Source of the DNA: Pogostemon cablin | Lineage: Eukaryota > Streptophyta > Magnoliopsida > Lamiales > Lamiaceae | Assembly: GCA_023678885.1 (NCBI GenBank) | Contig: CM042965.1 | Coordinates: 26,145,777 to 26,209,776 of the forward strand | DNA: 64,000 bases | Direction of reading: 5' to 3' | Made by a program: the position numbers and the translations under genes | Shown here: piece after piece, positions 12,767 to 24,951 of the stretch | Layout: every line of letters starts with the position of its first letter | Position numbering within the stretch: position 1 is the stretch's first letter | Notes under the pieces: generated by a model | What the model saw: the letters and a program-made list of their open reading frames with translations, nothing else | Databases searched by the model: none | What the model was told of the DNA's origin: nothing

Positions 12767-13008
12767 CTCCTTCCATCCAGATTTATGTTTATAATTTTCT
12801 TTTTTGTTCTTCTTACACTTATTTTTACCACCTAAAAAGAAAATTTCACATCAAATAACAACCTTAAAAGTTATCTTAATTTCAAAAACATCACTCTCAT
12901 TTAATTTTATAATTTATTTATTACTTAAAAGTACTACCGTACCTCTAAAAAGTCAATAAAAAATAACTTTTCTTAATCTACATACATATAATTACTGAAC
13001 AGAGGGAT
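12767..13008. mobile_element. Stowaway-like MITE, diverged
   Basis: CTCCTTCCATCCAG at left and CAGAGGGA at right, with TA/TTA at the borders, about 240 bp. The right end is decayed. Confidence 0.5.
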
Positions 13009-13096
13009 TATTTGTTTTATATATCTAGCATAATTTATATGGTATGTCTTGAGTTGTATGAAAGAAAAGTGTTTAATATGCATATGCAATGGCAGT

Positions 13097-13099
<3 letters not shown>

Positions 13100-13145
<46 letters not shown>
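13100..13145. repeat. (TA)n microsatellite
   Basis: About 23 TA units. Confidence 0.95.
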
Positions 13146-13146
<1 letters not shown>

Positions 13147-13466
13147 GAGTACATATTCTCGCATAATATACGAATGCATTATATTTTATAAAAAATTAAT
13201 TAGATAATTCAAGATTAAATACACATTGTAATAATTTAATAATGAGTATATACTCAAAATTTTTGTTATTTTTATTAATTGATTTATTTATCGTTTTAAG
13301 GTTTACTTTTTAATTCTAAATATAAAGATATATACATTAATAATATAATAATAATTAAATAAATAGAAAGATTATATGTGATATTAAATAAAAAATAAAA
13401 ATATTTATTTTTAACCAATAAAAAAATATGATTAAAGCTGGTGTTTGATTTGAAGATATACATGAA

Positions 13467-13520
<54 letters not shown>
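13467..13520. repeat. (AAT)n microsatellite
   Basis: About 18 AAT units. Confidence 0.95.
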
Positions 13521-13521
<1 letters not shown>

Positions 13522-13738
13522 TTGGATATATTATTGATTGATTTAATTATCTATTCCTAATCAATTAAAAAATATATAATTAAGTATTTAATTTATAGAT
13601 ATACATGAATAATAAAATAATAATAAATAAAAGTAGAAAGATTATATATATATAATTAAAATATAAAATACGACCATTAACCACGTCACGACACCTCATA
13701 TTTTTAAAAAGTTATTTTTAACAGCGTATTTGTAATTA

Positions 13739-13740
<2 letters not shown>

Positions 13741-13792
<52 letters not shown>
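13741..13792. repeat. (AT)n microsatellite
   Basis: About 26 AT units. Confidence 0.95.
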
Positions 13793-13794
<2 letters not shown>

Positions 13795-14144
13795 CAATGA
13801 CAGAAAAATTATGATATATCTAACAAAATATATAATCTTTTTTAATTCATTACTGAGAATTTCTAAACCTAGGTCAAACTCCTATTTTATTTTTCAGTAT
13901 CTATACTTATTTCAGTTTCACAGAAAAAAAAAAGTTTTCATGTGGTTCAAATTTTACTTTGTGAATATTACCAATTTCAACATATTATCAATTCCAAACT
14001 AAAATAACGCAAAATGGAAGTAATTAATTACTACTCGGAATTAAAACATTCAAATTAAGCAAACCAAGAGACTATTTTTTACAGGAAGATGAAGATTTTG
14101 GTGAAAATATATAAGAAGTGATAATATTTTAGTTATAAATGATA

Positions 14145-14407
14145 CTTCCTCCGTCCCACAACAAAGAGTGCATTTTATCATTTTCCTCTGTCACAACACA
14201 AGAGGTGCACTTTCCTTTTTAGTAAATGAGATCCACACAAAACAATTAATATATCTTCATGGGACACACAACATACTAATATACCTACCCACTATACATT
14301 AAAATATTATTTCTCTCACCTCAACTACTCTCAACTATCCATTAAATATTATATTCCTTAATCTATGTGCAAAAAATTTTTGCCATCCTTGTAGTGTGAT
14401 TGGGGAG
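14145..14407. mobile_element. Stowaway-like MITE (TA duplication)
   Basis: Left end CTTCCTCCGTCCCACAAC, right end GTGTGATTGGGGAG, flanked by TA. About 263 bp, non-coding. Confidence 0.6.
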
Positions 14408-14648
14408 TACTTAAGTTAATAAAAATAATAGTGGTACAGTAAATTATTCCATTTTAATTAAGTTGAATTCGAGATCCATTATTATTTATTATTGGGCAAA
14501 AATTTGTGGAGGCGCCATACAATTTAATCTTTAGTATTATATTATATATAATTGAATACTAAAGAGTATGGGCTCACCGGCACAAGAGATCAACTCTTAT
14601 TATTATAAATAAAATAAAAAAACCTAGAATATAGAATTATTAATTCAA

Positions 14649-14935
14649 GGCAAAAACTTCTATGTCCCTGGGGACACCCATGTTCCCATGTGAACACAAG
14701 ATTTTTAATACTTTCTCCGTCCATTGTCAATCTATCAATTTTTATTTTTGAACTATGGACCCATACCCTATACTAATAAAAACAAAATATGGAATCCACA
14801 CCCTTTACTAATACAACTACCTACTATACATATAATAATAATATTCCTTAACAAATTAATACATTGAGTAATATGGACGGAAGGAATACGAAAACTCTTG
14901 TGTGCACGTGGCATACGAGACTCAAGTCATTTTTC
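14649..14935. mobile_element. GGCAAAAACTT-family repeat interrupted by a TA-flanked MITE
   Basis: The left end (14649-14708, GGCAAAAACTTCTATGTCCC) and the right end (14889-14935) resemble the ends of the copies at 17631-18001 and 59436-59706. Between them sits a MITE at 14711-14886 with CTTTCTCCGTCC and GGACGGAAGGAA ends flanked by TA. The MITE therefore inserted into the older repeat. Confidence 0.55.
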
Positions 14936-15320
14936 AATCGTTACTAGCTAGTAGTCTAGTTGTGGCGGAAACATTCTCCACGCAAACGGCAAAATAACAA
15001 AGTATACAGCAAAAAATAGAGAATTACTTTTATGTCCTATATTTAAGAAGATCTCTTTTCAATGTCCGAAATGATAAAAAAAATCATTTACACGAATATA
15101 TACGAATAATGCAACAAGTAAAACTAATGAAACGTCCAAGAAAATGAGGAAAAAATCATAATATTTTATTTTTATATCAATTTAGTGTAATACTAATTTA
15201 TATCTAGCAATTATAGATTCAGATGAAATCTGAATAAGGTCGAATACCGTTGCGTGGATGCTGAAATCGTGTTACAAATTCTTGTGATATATTTACTCTT
15301 GTATGCATGGAAGCCAATCC

Positions 15321-15323
<3 letters not shown>
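14936..15323. other. AT-rich spacer
   Basis: No gene or complete element is seen. Confidence 0.4.

Positions 15324-15399
<76 letters not shown>
15324..15399. repeat. (TA)n microsatellite, long
   Basis: About 37 TA units without a break, the longest in the window. Confidence 0.95.
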
Positions 15400-15401
<2 letters not shown>

Positions 15402-15735
15402 AAATTTATCAAGGGAATTTACCCATGAAATTTGGTATAATTACCAACGAAATTCTTTATCAACAGAATTGAATTTTTGTTGTAAAAAAAATGACAATTT
15501 TGTTTTAGCAACGGAATGCCAACGAATTTATTCTCTATTTTAGCAACGGAATACAATCCGTTGGTAATTACTAACGGATTATCAAGGGAATTATTATATA
15601 AATTACCAACGGAATTATTAGTAACAGATTACCAACGTAATTGATTTTTCGTTGCTAAAAATTTATCAACCACCACTTTACCAACAGATTCCGTTGCTAA
15701 TCTATAGGTAAGCCAATATAACCATGGAATTAAGA
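15400..15735. repeat. Clustered ACCAACGGAAT motifs in both orientations
   Basis: Variants of TTACCAACGGAATT or its complement AATTCCGTTGGTAA occur about ten times (near 15441, 15508, 15544, 15556, 15601, 15632, 15680 and others). The density resembles the subterminal repeat zone of a CACTA-type DNA transposon, but no CACTA terminus was found here. The element class is therefore not established. Confidence 0.5.
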
Positions 15736-16306
15736 CTTTTACCAACAAAATATTTATAGTAATATACTATATAACTTTTAATTAAATTACTAATTCTATT
15801 CATATATGTATAATCACAGTCAATTAAAAAAAAACACTCTATTAAGTTCTTCATGAGAGCTATACATACACACAACCATATATATTTTTATTTATTTATT
15901 GAGGTTAGGACTTAGGACAACTTTTCTTAAATTAATTTTAAAATTTGGCATTTACTTTACAAAAATTTATATATAGAATAGTAAGTCAAAAGTAATGCAG
16001 CACATGTTTGCATTTATATATTCAAAAGTATCTTACAGTATTGTAATGATTCAATCTTAAAGAACCTGTTTAACTTTACCTGTCTTTCTTACTTAAAATA
16101 ATCGAATTAGATGTTCTCTTTGAGAACATTAATACAGTATAATGTTTTGGGGATGAGGATAGTAAATAAAAGCGTGAAATATCTCGCATAAAAATGTTTT
16201 TACGTATTTTTAAATAGTTATTTCTTTTTTTAAAAGATATTATTCAATTTGTTTCGATGAGAAGTCATCGGAATATTATTATTTTATATGTAGTAGGTAA
16301 TTATTA
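15736..16306. other. AT-rich spacer
   Basis: No gene or complete element is seen. Confidence 0.4.
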
Positions 16307-16596
16307 CTCCCTCCATCCCACGTATTTTTACCCACTTTTCATTTTGGGGTGTCCCACGTATTTTTACCCATTCCATTTTTGGCAAAAATACATAATATTT
16401 TATTATCTACTTTTTACAATCCCAACAACTTTAATTACTTTTTTACACTTTATTCATCATTCTCAATAACTTTATTCACTTTTTCTTTTTAAATTACTAA
16501 TTTATCCCTACTTTCTCTTACATTATATATTAAAAAATAAAACGTCTTAATCTCCGTGCACGTACAAACGGGTAAAAATACCCGGGACGGAGAGAG
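16307..16596. mobile_element. Stowaway-like MITE (TA duplication)
   Basis: Ends CTCCCTCCATCCCACGTATT and CCCGGGACGGAGAGAG, flanked by TA on both sides. Next to the ends GTATTTTTACCC and GGGTAAAAATACC are inverted, so the arms extend past 25 bp. A decayed relative may lie at 62362-62650. Confidence 0.8.
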
Positions 16597-16860
16597 TATA
16601 TTATTAATGAGTGGTGAGACCATATGTGAGATCCTTTTACTAATAAGGAAAAATGGTGAACTTTGATTGAGACACTCAATATATTAAAATTGAGATATTT
16701 TGCTATAACGGAGGGGATATTATTTTTAATTAAAAATATGAGTATAATTTTTTCTTAATACTACGAATTGTTCATGAAATAATTATTGTACCACTATTAC
16801 TTTTTACTAATTCAAGTCGATTTCATATAAGTCTTTGTCTAAGTAAAATGTTAGCTTATA

Positions 16861-17100
16861 CTCCCTCTGTCCAGTTTTAAGATATCCATTTGCTTTTTGC
16901 ACGTGGATAGTTCTAAGGTCTTTAATTGTTTTTTGCACGTGGATTAAGGAGTATTATTATTATAGGTAAAGTGGGTAGTTGTATTAGAGGGAAGTGGTGT
17001 GTTATATTGTGTACTTTTTTTACTAAATAGAGGAAATTGATACCTTTGAAGTGGACGCCAGGAATAGTGAAATGTATACCTTAGAAGCGGACGGAGGGAG
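16861..17100. mobile_element. Stowaway-like MITE (TA duplication)
   Basis: Ends CTCCCTCTGTCC and GGACGGAGGGAG, TA at both borders, 240 bp, non-coding. Confidence 0.8.
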
Positions 17101-17630
17101 TATATACTACCTCCAATGGAGTTCAAAAGTAATCATTTTATCATTTTGAGTGATCAATCCAAATATATTTATTTCTAAATTTTTTGGCAAAATGTCTTCA
17201 GGCCCACCACATCCCTATATACTCTAATAGAATTACTCACTATACATAAAATAATAACACACTTTAATCCACATGTAAAATAACACCCAAAATCTTTATT
17301 CATTATTCATTATACTCAATTTAATAAATTATACTTAACACCTATAACATACTTTTACATAAGAAAACCAACCTTACATATAACCATTTCAAATGAGGGT
17401 GCCCTTATTTAGATTTTAATATATTCCTTAGATATTTATATTTATTAGTTTTTAATTATACTAGCAATATTATCATTAGTGGCCTTCTAATTCTTTGTTT
17501 AAAGAGGATGACTAGTTTATATCTTTCCTCAATCTCAATCTTATCATTCATCAAATAAATAATACTAATATATTATATTAAATAGTAGAATCGGGTTATT
17601 CCTAATTTTGGGAGTGGAATAAATTTTATA
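17101..17630. other. AT-rich spacer with a diverged MITE-like start
   Basis: Begins TACCTCCAATGGAGTTC (17109-17125), resembling a MITE left end. No matching right end was found. No gene is seen. Confidence 0.4.
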
Positions 17631-18001
17631 GGCAAAACTTCTATGCACCCGAGTGCACGAACCACATTCTGTGCGCCTTTAGAATTTTGTGTTAAATTGT
17701 ATATCCTTTAGTATAAAGATGTGTACCCTTTATTTTCTAAAGAAAATTATTGTGTGCTCTGTGCGCCTTTAGAATTTTGTGTTAAATTATATACTCTTTA
17801 GTATAAAAATGTGTACCCTATATTTTCTAAAGAAAAAAATATTAATGAAAAGTGTATATCCTTTAGAACAAAATGATGTATCTTTTACTAATTAAAGTGT
17901 ATACCCTTTAGACCAAAACAATGTACCCTTACCCATAATACTAAATTTCTAAAGACATACGTAATGTGTTCCCGTGCGCCCGGGCACACGCAAGCCTCAC
18001 T
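17631..18001. mobile_element. GGCAAAACTT-family repeat with an internal duplication
   Basis: Starts GGCAAAACTTCTATGCACC and ends GGGCACACGCAAGCCTCACT. The interior is built from GTGTTAAATTGTATATCC / GTATAAAGATGTGTACCC segments, one of which (about 78 bp, 17682-17759) is repeated at 17760-17837. Relatives are at 14649-14935 and 59436-59706. The family is non-coding and its class is undetermined. Confidence 0.6.
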
Positions 18002-18096
18002 CAATTTTATATGACTTGTCTTACCATAACATAGTTTTATTATTATCTTTATTCGGTATTACTTTTTATTTAAAATTTTGTTAGTTTTTAATGTAT

Positions 18097-18176
18097 TTTT
18101 CTAAGTTAGTATTTCACAAAGGCAGAAGCTTTTTTAATCTATTTTCTAAGTTAGTATTTCACAAAGGCAGAAGCTT
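18097..18176. repeat. 45-bp tandem duplication beside the LTR element
   Basis: TTTTCTAAGTTAGTATTTCA through GGCAGAAGCTT occurs at 18097-18131 and again at 18142-18176. It ends about 30 bp before the LTR at 18205. Confidence 0.85.
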
Positions 18177-18204
18177 ATATACATTTGGGTAAATTTGATA
18201 TCGA

Positions 18205-19000
18205 TGTTGGAATATAGTGAGGTGCACCAAACAATCCCTTTACAATATTAATACTATAATAAAATACAAAAAAGGAGAAAGATAGATCTACTAATCTTGT
18301 CGTAGAATCTGGATCTGGATTTAACGCGGGTTCTGGATCTTCAAACGAAACTGGCACGGGAACTGGATCTTGAATCGAGTCGAGATTGGATCTTTTCCCG
18401 CAAGACGTAAAACACCCCAATAGTGCTTCGATTCTTGGCCGAACGTCCCCAAAGGTAAAATGGTTCTTTGTTTCTGGTAAAGTAGCACCGTTATCGCAGG
18501 AACTTCGGCAAACTAAGAAGAATTGAGAACTGGATCGTCTAGATGCTTGAATGATTTTGGTATGTTGTTGTGTATGGAATGCATGATGAATGAACCTATT
18601 TATAGGCTTCATGGAACACTCCCCATATGGTAGGATTTGCATAAAGATTTGGCATTGATTCTGATTGCAATAAATTTGTCAATGATTGCAACAGATTTGT
18701 CATCGATTATGTCACAAACAGATTTGTCATTGATTCTATCATACCCAATCTTTGACCAACCAGATACAATATATCACATATCGTATCTGCTGGAGAAGAT
18801 CTGGGCTTCGTGGCTCCCAATCACGGCCCGTTATATGCCCAAATTAAATAGACAATTGGACTAGGCTCAAAGCCTAAAAACCCCAATTTATTATATTTAA
18901 TTCTCTCCACATGTGAGACTAATTTCACTCACATTAATTATTATTTAATTAGTGATTAATTTATTTATTAATCCTTACTAAATAATTAAATTCCCCAACA
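18205..19000 (-). repeat. 3-prime LTR of the outer element
   Basis: 796 bp, TG...CA. It aligns along its length with 27680-28468, with many substitutions and small indels, so the insertion is old. Confidence 0.88.
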
Positions 19001-19730
19001 ATCCCCCACATGAGTGGAATTTGGCACTTATAAAATTCATACATGCAATTCAGTCTCGTGATACATTAATGTATCCGGATAGGTAGCTTGGGACTTTGAA
19101 CCTTCCGTAATCCAACACTATCGAGTATATCGGTGGCTTAGTAGACACATAATCCTTGAACTACTCCTCCATAGCGTATACCGAGACGACAATGCGAACA
19201 CATCAATGTCTCGCATTCTCGTTATTCTCACATTTTGGTCCGTTTCGACTATGGACTCCCTTTGGATTCATAAGTGTTTCACTTTGAAGAGGCCACTCAC
19301 TCACACTTAGATAGGTGATCTCCTATCTTGAATACCTTGTTATACTCAATCAGCCTCTACTTGGCCTTTTAGGAATCATTAAATGTCAAAGACTTAGCCT
19401 CACCACAATACAGGTTCCAACACTTGGATTTATTGCTCTTCTAAGGAATGGTAGGTACCAAGTGTTACTTGAACCTCTACAGTTTCGTTGTCCCATTGAA
19501 CCAAGTTCTTGAAATATCCAGTCATCATGGTTGGGTTACCACTATTTTGGCTCAATACTTTGAGGATTTTAATCACATTCCTTCTAACAATTTTATTGAT
19601 CTTAATTTTCACACATGCATGTGTGTGTGGATCCACTTTCTTTTATTCAGGATCAATTTATTATGTATTAAACACTTAAATACAACCACTTTTCATCTTT
19701 AATTCAAACAACCCTATACTTGGAGTGTCA

Positions 19731-21543
19731 TGATTAGCCATAATATAGTGGACATGACCAATTAAAGAAATTATCGAACCACAGGGATGAAGGTACCAGG
19801 GTCTAAGCGATCTCGTGTTTGTCATAGTATTATAGAGATGAACGAGAAGGGAAGATAATCAATAAATGACAATAAAATAAATGGATAGATGAATGGGAGA
19901 TGGATGAATAAGCCAAGTAGATAGAGATGAGATTAACAATACTTAAAGCATGGAAAATCTAGGTATCATGCAATGAATTCATATGTGTCATGGGAAAAAG
20001 GCTAAGGGCCAACACTAAGATCACCTAAACTCCCTCTCGGAATGAATAGGATATGGAATGACATTCATTGGATTGGTTCTCACTTAAACAATTCCAACTA
20101 GGTACTAAGCTTGAAATGAGAGTCCCTTCACATAATCTATTGACTTCTCAATCTAATAAATGATATGTTCTATCAAAGGGTTCTAAACTATGAAGGACTT
20201 CTCAATCTCTTCACAATCTATAATGCACATGAAGTGTTTGATGAAATGATTCACTTAATTATCCTAAATATGCAATTGACTTCTCAATCTAATCACATGC
20301 TTAAAACAATTAAACACACAAATCATCATAAACCTCAAGATCTAAAGCATCAATGATAGAAAATCAATTAACTCAATCAATATAATCATTCAATTGCAAA
20401 ATACCAAAAATTATCCAACACAATTCATATTGCTAATCTCACAAGGGAGATTAGCCTCTCATATCCATAAGAAAATTAACATAGACATTAAATTCCTTAC
20501 AAAACATGATAAACAATAGGTTTTAATACAAAGTGTAGATGAAAACTCCCTTGGATGTCTCCAATGGTGATCTTCTTCTCCCCCTTGCAATTCACCTCTC
20601 TTCCTTGCTTCTCTAGCTACTTGGATGAAGGATTTGATAGTTGGATGAAAGTAGATCCAAAGGGTGAAGAATGGATGAAGGTGAAGGTGAAGAATGGAGG
20701 AAAAGGTGTGTGAGGTGTGTGTGGAAGGGGTGGAAATCGGATCTTATCTCAAATATTGAAGTATTGGGTATTTATACCCCTTGGGAGGCTTCTAGAAGGA
20801 TTCTGATGTGTTTCTGATGCTGCAGCAACACGACTCGTGTGCTGCAACACGACCACAGGGTGGCCGTGTAGGCGTTTCTGATGTCAGAAAACGACCAGGG
20901 CTTACAGGGCCGTGTTGCGTAACACGGGTCGTGTTGCGTAACACGGGCTGCGCAGTCTCACCGTTTCACGCATAACTTCCACATCCGATCTGTGATTTGA
21001 GTAATTCTTGCGCTCATGTGATCCTCTTTTCTTTGGCTTTCTATCCATATAAAGATCTGACAAAACTTCCAATATTTGAGGGTGTAACAAGTCATGCTAA
21101 GTAGCACAACCGTGCTGAGTAGGAACAGCTTGCGCGACGTCACCATTTTAATCATAACTTTCTCGTTTCGGCTCCAATAGAAGTGTTTCTCATACCAAAA
21201 TAATCCACTTTTCTATGGCTTTATAACCATGTATTACACTTCTAGTTTTGAGCTCCACAAGAGTACAGAAAAATTACGCAAGTTGAATGTGCGTTTTTTC
21301 AGCATTTTGCTTGATTTGACTCATTCTCCCTCGTTTCAACTTCGAATTGAGATCCGCTTTTTCCTACATCTTCCTTATCACGTCTAGGATCCATTTTTAC
21401 CTAAAAATTATACGTTTGAGCTCATTCACATACATTTCAATAAAAACACAAAACACAATCAAATAACACATAAAATACGGATAAAATCATACGAAAACAC
21501 ATATAAAAAGACACTAAAATCTAGGTGAAAATATCACTCATCA
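19731..21543 (-). repeat. 3-prime LTR of the nested element
   Basis: 1813 bp. It differs from the right LTR by scattered substitutions and a short indel (a TTCTGATGC segment near 20812 absent from the partner). Confidence 0.92.
20820..20947 (-). repeat. Palindromic array in LTR U3 (GCAACACGA type)
   Basis: Repeated GCAACACGA and its complement TCGTGTTGC, for example GTAACACGGGTCGTGTTGCG followed by another CGTAACACGG. It sits just upstream (on the - strand) of the TATA box at 20769-20776. Beside it at 20948-21090 is the block containing CGCATAACTTCCACATCCGA, and a separate palindrome AGCACAACCGTGCT lies at 21103-21116. The array is also present at 26340-26470. Confidence 0.65.
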
Positions 21544-23575
21544 CACCCCCAAACTTAAAGTGTTGTGCGTCCCCGCACAATGAAAATGATAAATCAAGGA
21601 GAGTGATTTTCACCTAGGAAAAGACTAAACGAACATAAGTAACAACACATCAATAATAATAAGAATCACAATTTATGCTAAGTCATCCTACAACATTAGA
21701 TTCATGACATGAAGAATTAACAAGTTCAATCTAAAGAAAATGATAGTGTAATACAGTCCCTTTTTAGTCCAAGCCTCACATAGATATCAATTTAACTCAA
21801 CACTCTTTAAAGTAGGGTAAAACAACACTCATCAATCGATTGGCTCGACTCGCTATAAGCTTGCTCGTGGACTACATTCACAAACCACCAAAGTTTTCAT
21901 TAATGATCACAAAGGTCTTTTATTAAGGATGTAATGATAGGCTCTTTGGTAGGGTAGGAAGAGTATGGATAATAGTGACTAACAAGTGTAAGTAATCGAA
22001 GAGATGATCAACTTCCTCAACTTCTCCACTTTTCTTTCTTCCTTTCTCAACTTTGGTAATCACAAGCACTAATCATCAACTTTCCTTAGATTTTGAGCTT
22101 CTTTTAATGCATGCTTCCTTCTTTGAACTTTTAAGTACTTGAGCATATTGTTATTACTTTGCTCATTTTCTTACTTTGAGGTTGCATGTTCATTCTTGTT
22201 TGTGCTCTTTTTCATCATTTTTCTTGCTTGTTTACCATTTCCTTTCTTTTCTTGCACAATTCTCATCAAACATTTCTAAACCACATCTCCTCAATAACCC
22301 ACACAAATGGTATATATGTAAGGCTTAAGTGGTTAATCATGGCTTGTAATGTGCTTATATCACAATAAATAGGCTTTAAGGCTCAAAATGGTTGACTAGG
22401 GATGATGTTCATGGTAGGAAAATATATAGTAATGACTATAATAACAAGGATGACCTTAGATCATGTCACTAATCTCCACAAATCGGGCTCATTCCTATAG
22501 TCCTTGAGCAAGTTCTAGCTTATCAAACACAACCAATCCACTCATGAAGAAAAAAACCATGTATGCACAGTTGAGGCTCAAATTCTCACAAGCTTATGCA
22601 TTGGACCTTAAGAAACTTATTACACCACATTCATCTCAAAATTGAACAAGTTAAGTAAAATATGTCACAATTCGAAAGTGTAGAGATTCTTAATCATAAC
22701 TTGTCATCACTTACTACCACAACATATCATCACTCATATTCAAAAATGACACACAATCTCCCTAAACAAACCACCAAACATACCAAAACAAAAATAAAAA
22801 AACACACAAAACATAAAATAAAGACAAAAACACATAACATGCAAGAATAAAAATCACCATCATTAAACAATGAAGCACACATTCAACTCATCCATAACAA
22901 TGTAAGCTCACAATCATCTCAACCTTTGATTGAAAAGAAAATCCTAAATTACGAAAGTAAACATCCCAAAAACATAACAAATTAAGTAGCATGCTAATCA
23001 CATCAATACAAATCAAATCAAATTATGCTAAGCACGTAAAAGTGGTAGGGTGTAGAATGAACTCCCTCAATAAGCATTTGATAGTGGAAGTTGTTAGCTC
23101 CGAGCTCAATTCGTGCTTCCAATACCCTTCATACATGCTCAACAAAACTATTAGCTCAACAATTTCATTAAAAATATGGACTATCATGCACGTTCAACAC
23201 GACCAATCTTACCAAAATCAAACCAATGCTCATGAGAAAAATTCAAAATTAGCCCAAAAACACGAAAAGTATATGACTTCAAAACAAAGTATGTCACACC
23301 ATGCCATATCCCCCCAAACTTAAATTGAAACAAGAGTTTCGAGGTAAGTTTGCAAAAAGTGGTGTGACTTACTTTCACACTTCAAATCAAGCACTTATCG
23401 TTTCTCCAATACACATTCTCCTCATGAACATAATCAATCTACATGCCAAAAATGCAAACAAACAAATCCACCAACCTTATTGAAAGCATTAAATAAAGCA
23501 ATAAAAGGTAATGATGGGTTGCCTCCCATCTAGCGCTAAGTTTAACGTCTTCAAGCCGGACGGGATATGGAGAAC
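21544..23575. other. Non-coding 3-prime interior of the nested element
   Basis: Starts with the polypurine tract on the - strand (21544-21560). The rest is AT-rich with no conserved domain. A second tract-like CCCCCCAAACTTAAATTG lies at 23310-23327. Confidence 0.6.
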
Positions 23576-24951
23576 TCATCGGAATGGCCACGGATATCTT
23601 TCGTCCTTGCCATCGAATTTTAACCGTTGTGCTTCTTCCTCTATTAGGCATTTGTGGCAAGTGACGACCTCAGTCGCATCCTTCAAGCATGGCTTCAAAA
23701 ATTCGACTATCTTGAGCTTACACTCCATTGCCCTCTCCATTCTTGACCACCACTTATTCCTCTTTACCAAATAGATCCCCAACATATCTTCAAGTTCTCT
23801 TTTGTTTCTAAGAATATAAGAAAAATCAATGGGTAATACAAAGTCAATGTAAACAATATTATCAAGTTCAAGGCAACTTAAAGAGTTTAAAGGTTTAGAA
23901 ATGCTCATTTCACTCTTCAAGTCATCATCATTTGCTTCTTGACTTTGTTTCTCTTCATCAACATCATTTGTCTCAATATGCTCTTCAAATACCTCATTTG
24001 ATTCTTCATCCCCCAGATTCTTTTCTTCTTCCAACTCTTCTTCAACTTTGCTCTCCTCTTCCAATTCTTCAACTTGTTGAAAATTGTTCAAAGCACTTAC
24101 AATTTGGCTTACTTGATGCTCCAAGGCTTCAAACATCTTCTCATCTGCCTCATTTCTTTTCTTCATTTCTTCAAATCTTGCTTCATTTCTTTTCTTCCAT
24201 TCTTCAAAACTAGCTTCATCTCTTTTCTTGCGCTCTTCAAGGTTTGCTATCATCTTCTCAATCAAGACGTCTACAGACGATTTGTCTTCTTCGACTTGTT
24301 GAAAGTCTCCTCCTTCTTGGTTGTCACAATTCCATTCTTGAATTGGTGGATAATTCCCATGAAAACTTCCTTCATAGTTATGTTGAAAATTTCCTTGGAA
24401 ATCATCCACTCCCATGAAAGAAACATCTCCTACTTGATACGTAGGCATCCTCCACTCTTCTTGCTCCATAGGACTAGGAATCGACACACCTTGCACATTT
24501 TGAGCACCCCCAAACTTGAATTAGACAAGACTTGACCATAAGCACCTTGATTCATCATCCTTATTTGTCTTGTCACTTCCAAAGTAACTTGGGTAATTAT
24601 CTCGGAGGATTCATTTTGAAGAAAACTTGATTGAGGACCTTGACCTTCATCACTTCCTTGAGCACTTCTTCTATGCAATTCAAGTAAAGCGTAGTTTTGG
24701 AACGGAGGAGAAGTGTTGGTGTTGGGATTTTGTGGAGAATAAGCGTATGCTTGATACGGGTGGCATGTATTTCCATTGTAAGCTTGTTGCCATTCTCCAT
24801 TTCTTCTTTGATTGTAGTATTGAGAGCTATCTTGATTCATTTGGAAGTTGTACCCATAGTTGCTCTCATTCATGTAGCCTCTTGATTGTGGAGGTGGAAC
24901 CCTTGCAAATTGATACCCAAAGACATTTGTGAATTGGTTCCAACCATCCAT
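23576..24951 (-). pseudogene. Broken gag-like ORF of the nested element
   Basis: Two overlapping frames make one protein. The first (24951 to 24430) starts MDGWNQFTNVFGYQFARVP and is rich in Q, N and Y. The second (24496 to 23576) begins in frame before QGVSIPSPMEQEEW and runs to the end. The break falls at a run of five G (minus strand, near 24505-24515), so a one-base indel explains the shift. The second half has a strongly charged coiled coil with repeats such as KKRDEASFEEWKKRNEARFE, then acidic EELEEESKVEEELEEE. No zinc knuckle, protease or RT is present. Its position just inside the 5-prime LTR fits a gag-like product; a specific function is not recognised. Confidence 0.65.

Larger units (their letters stand above)
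13009..14144. other. AT-rich spacer with three microsatellites
   Basis: Contains (TA)n at 13100-13145, (AAT)n at 13467-13520 and (AT)n at 13741-13792, with AT-rich DNA between. No gene is seen. Confidence 0.5.

Noticed and set aside
15254..15472. Open frame spanning the (TA)n run
   Set aside because: Encodes only an IY repeat from the microsatellite. The same applies to the frames at 5492-5685, 12973-13179 and 30224-30439.
18175..18642. 155-codon frame in the outer LTR and its 186-codon counterpart at 27729-28289
   Set aside because: Both lie within LTRs and diverge without conserved protein motifs. They are kept as LTR sequence only.
23932..24535. Plus-strand frames opposite the gag-like ORF
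   Set aside because: Antisense of the charged coiled-coil coding sequence, giving S/L/F-rich low-complexity translations.
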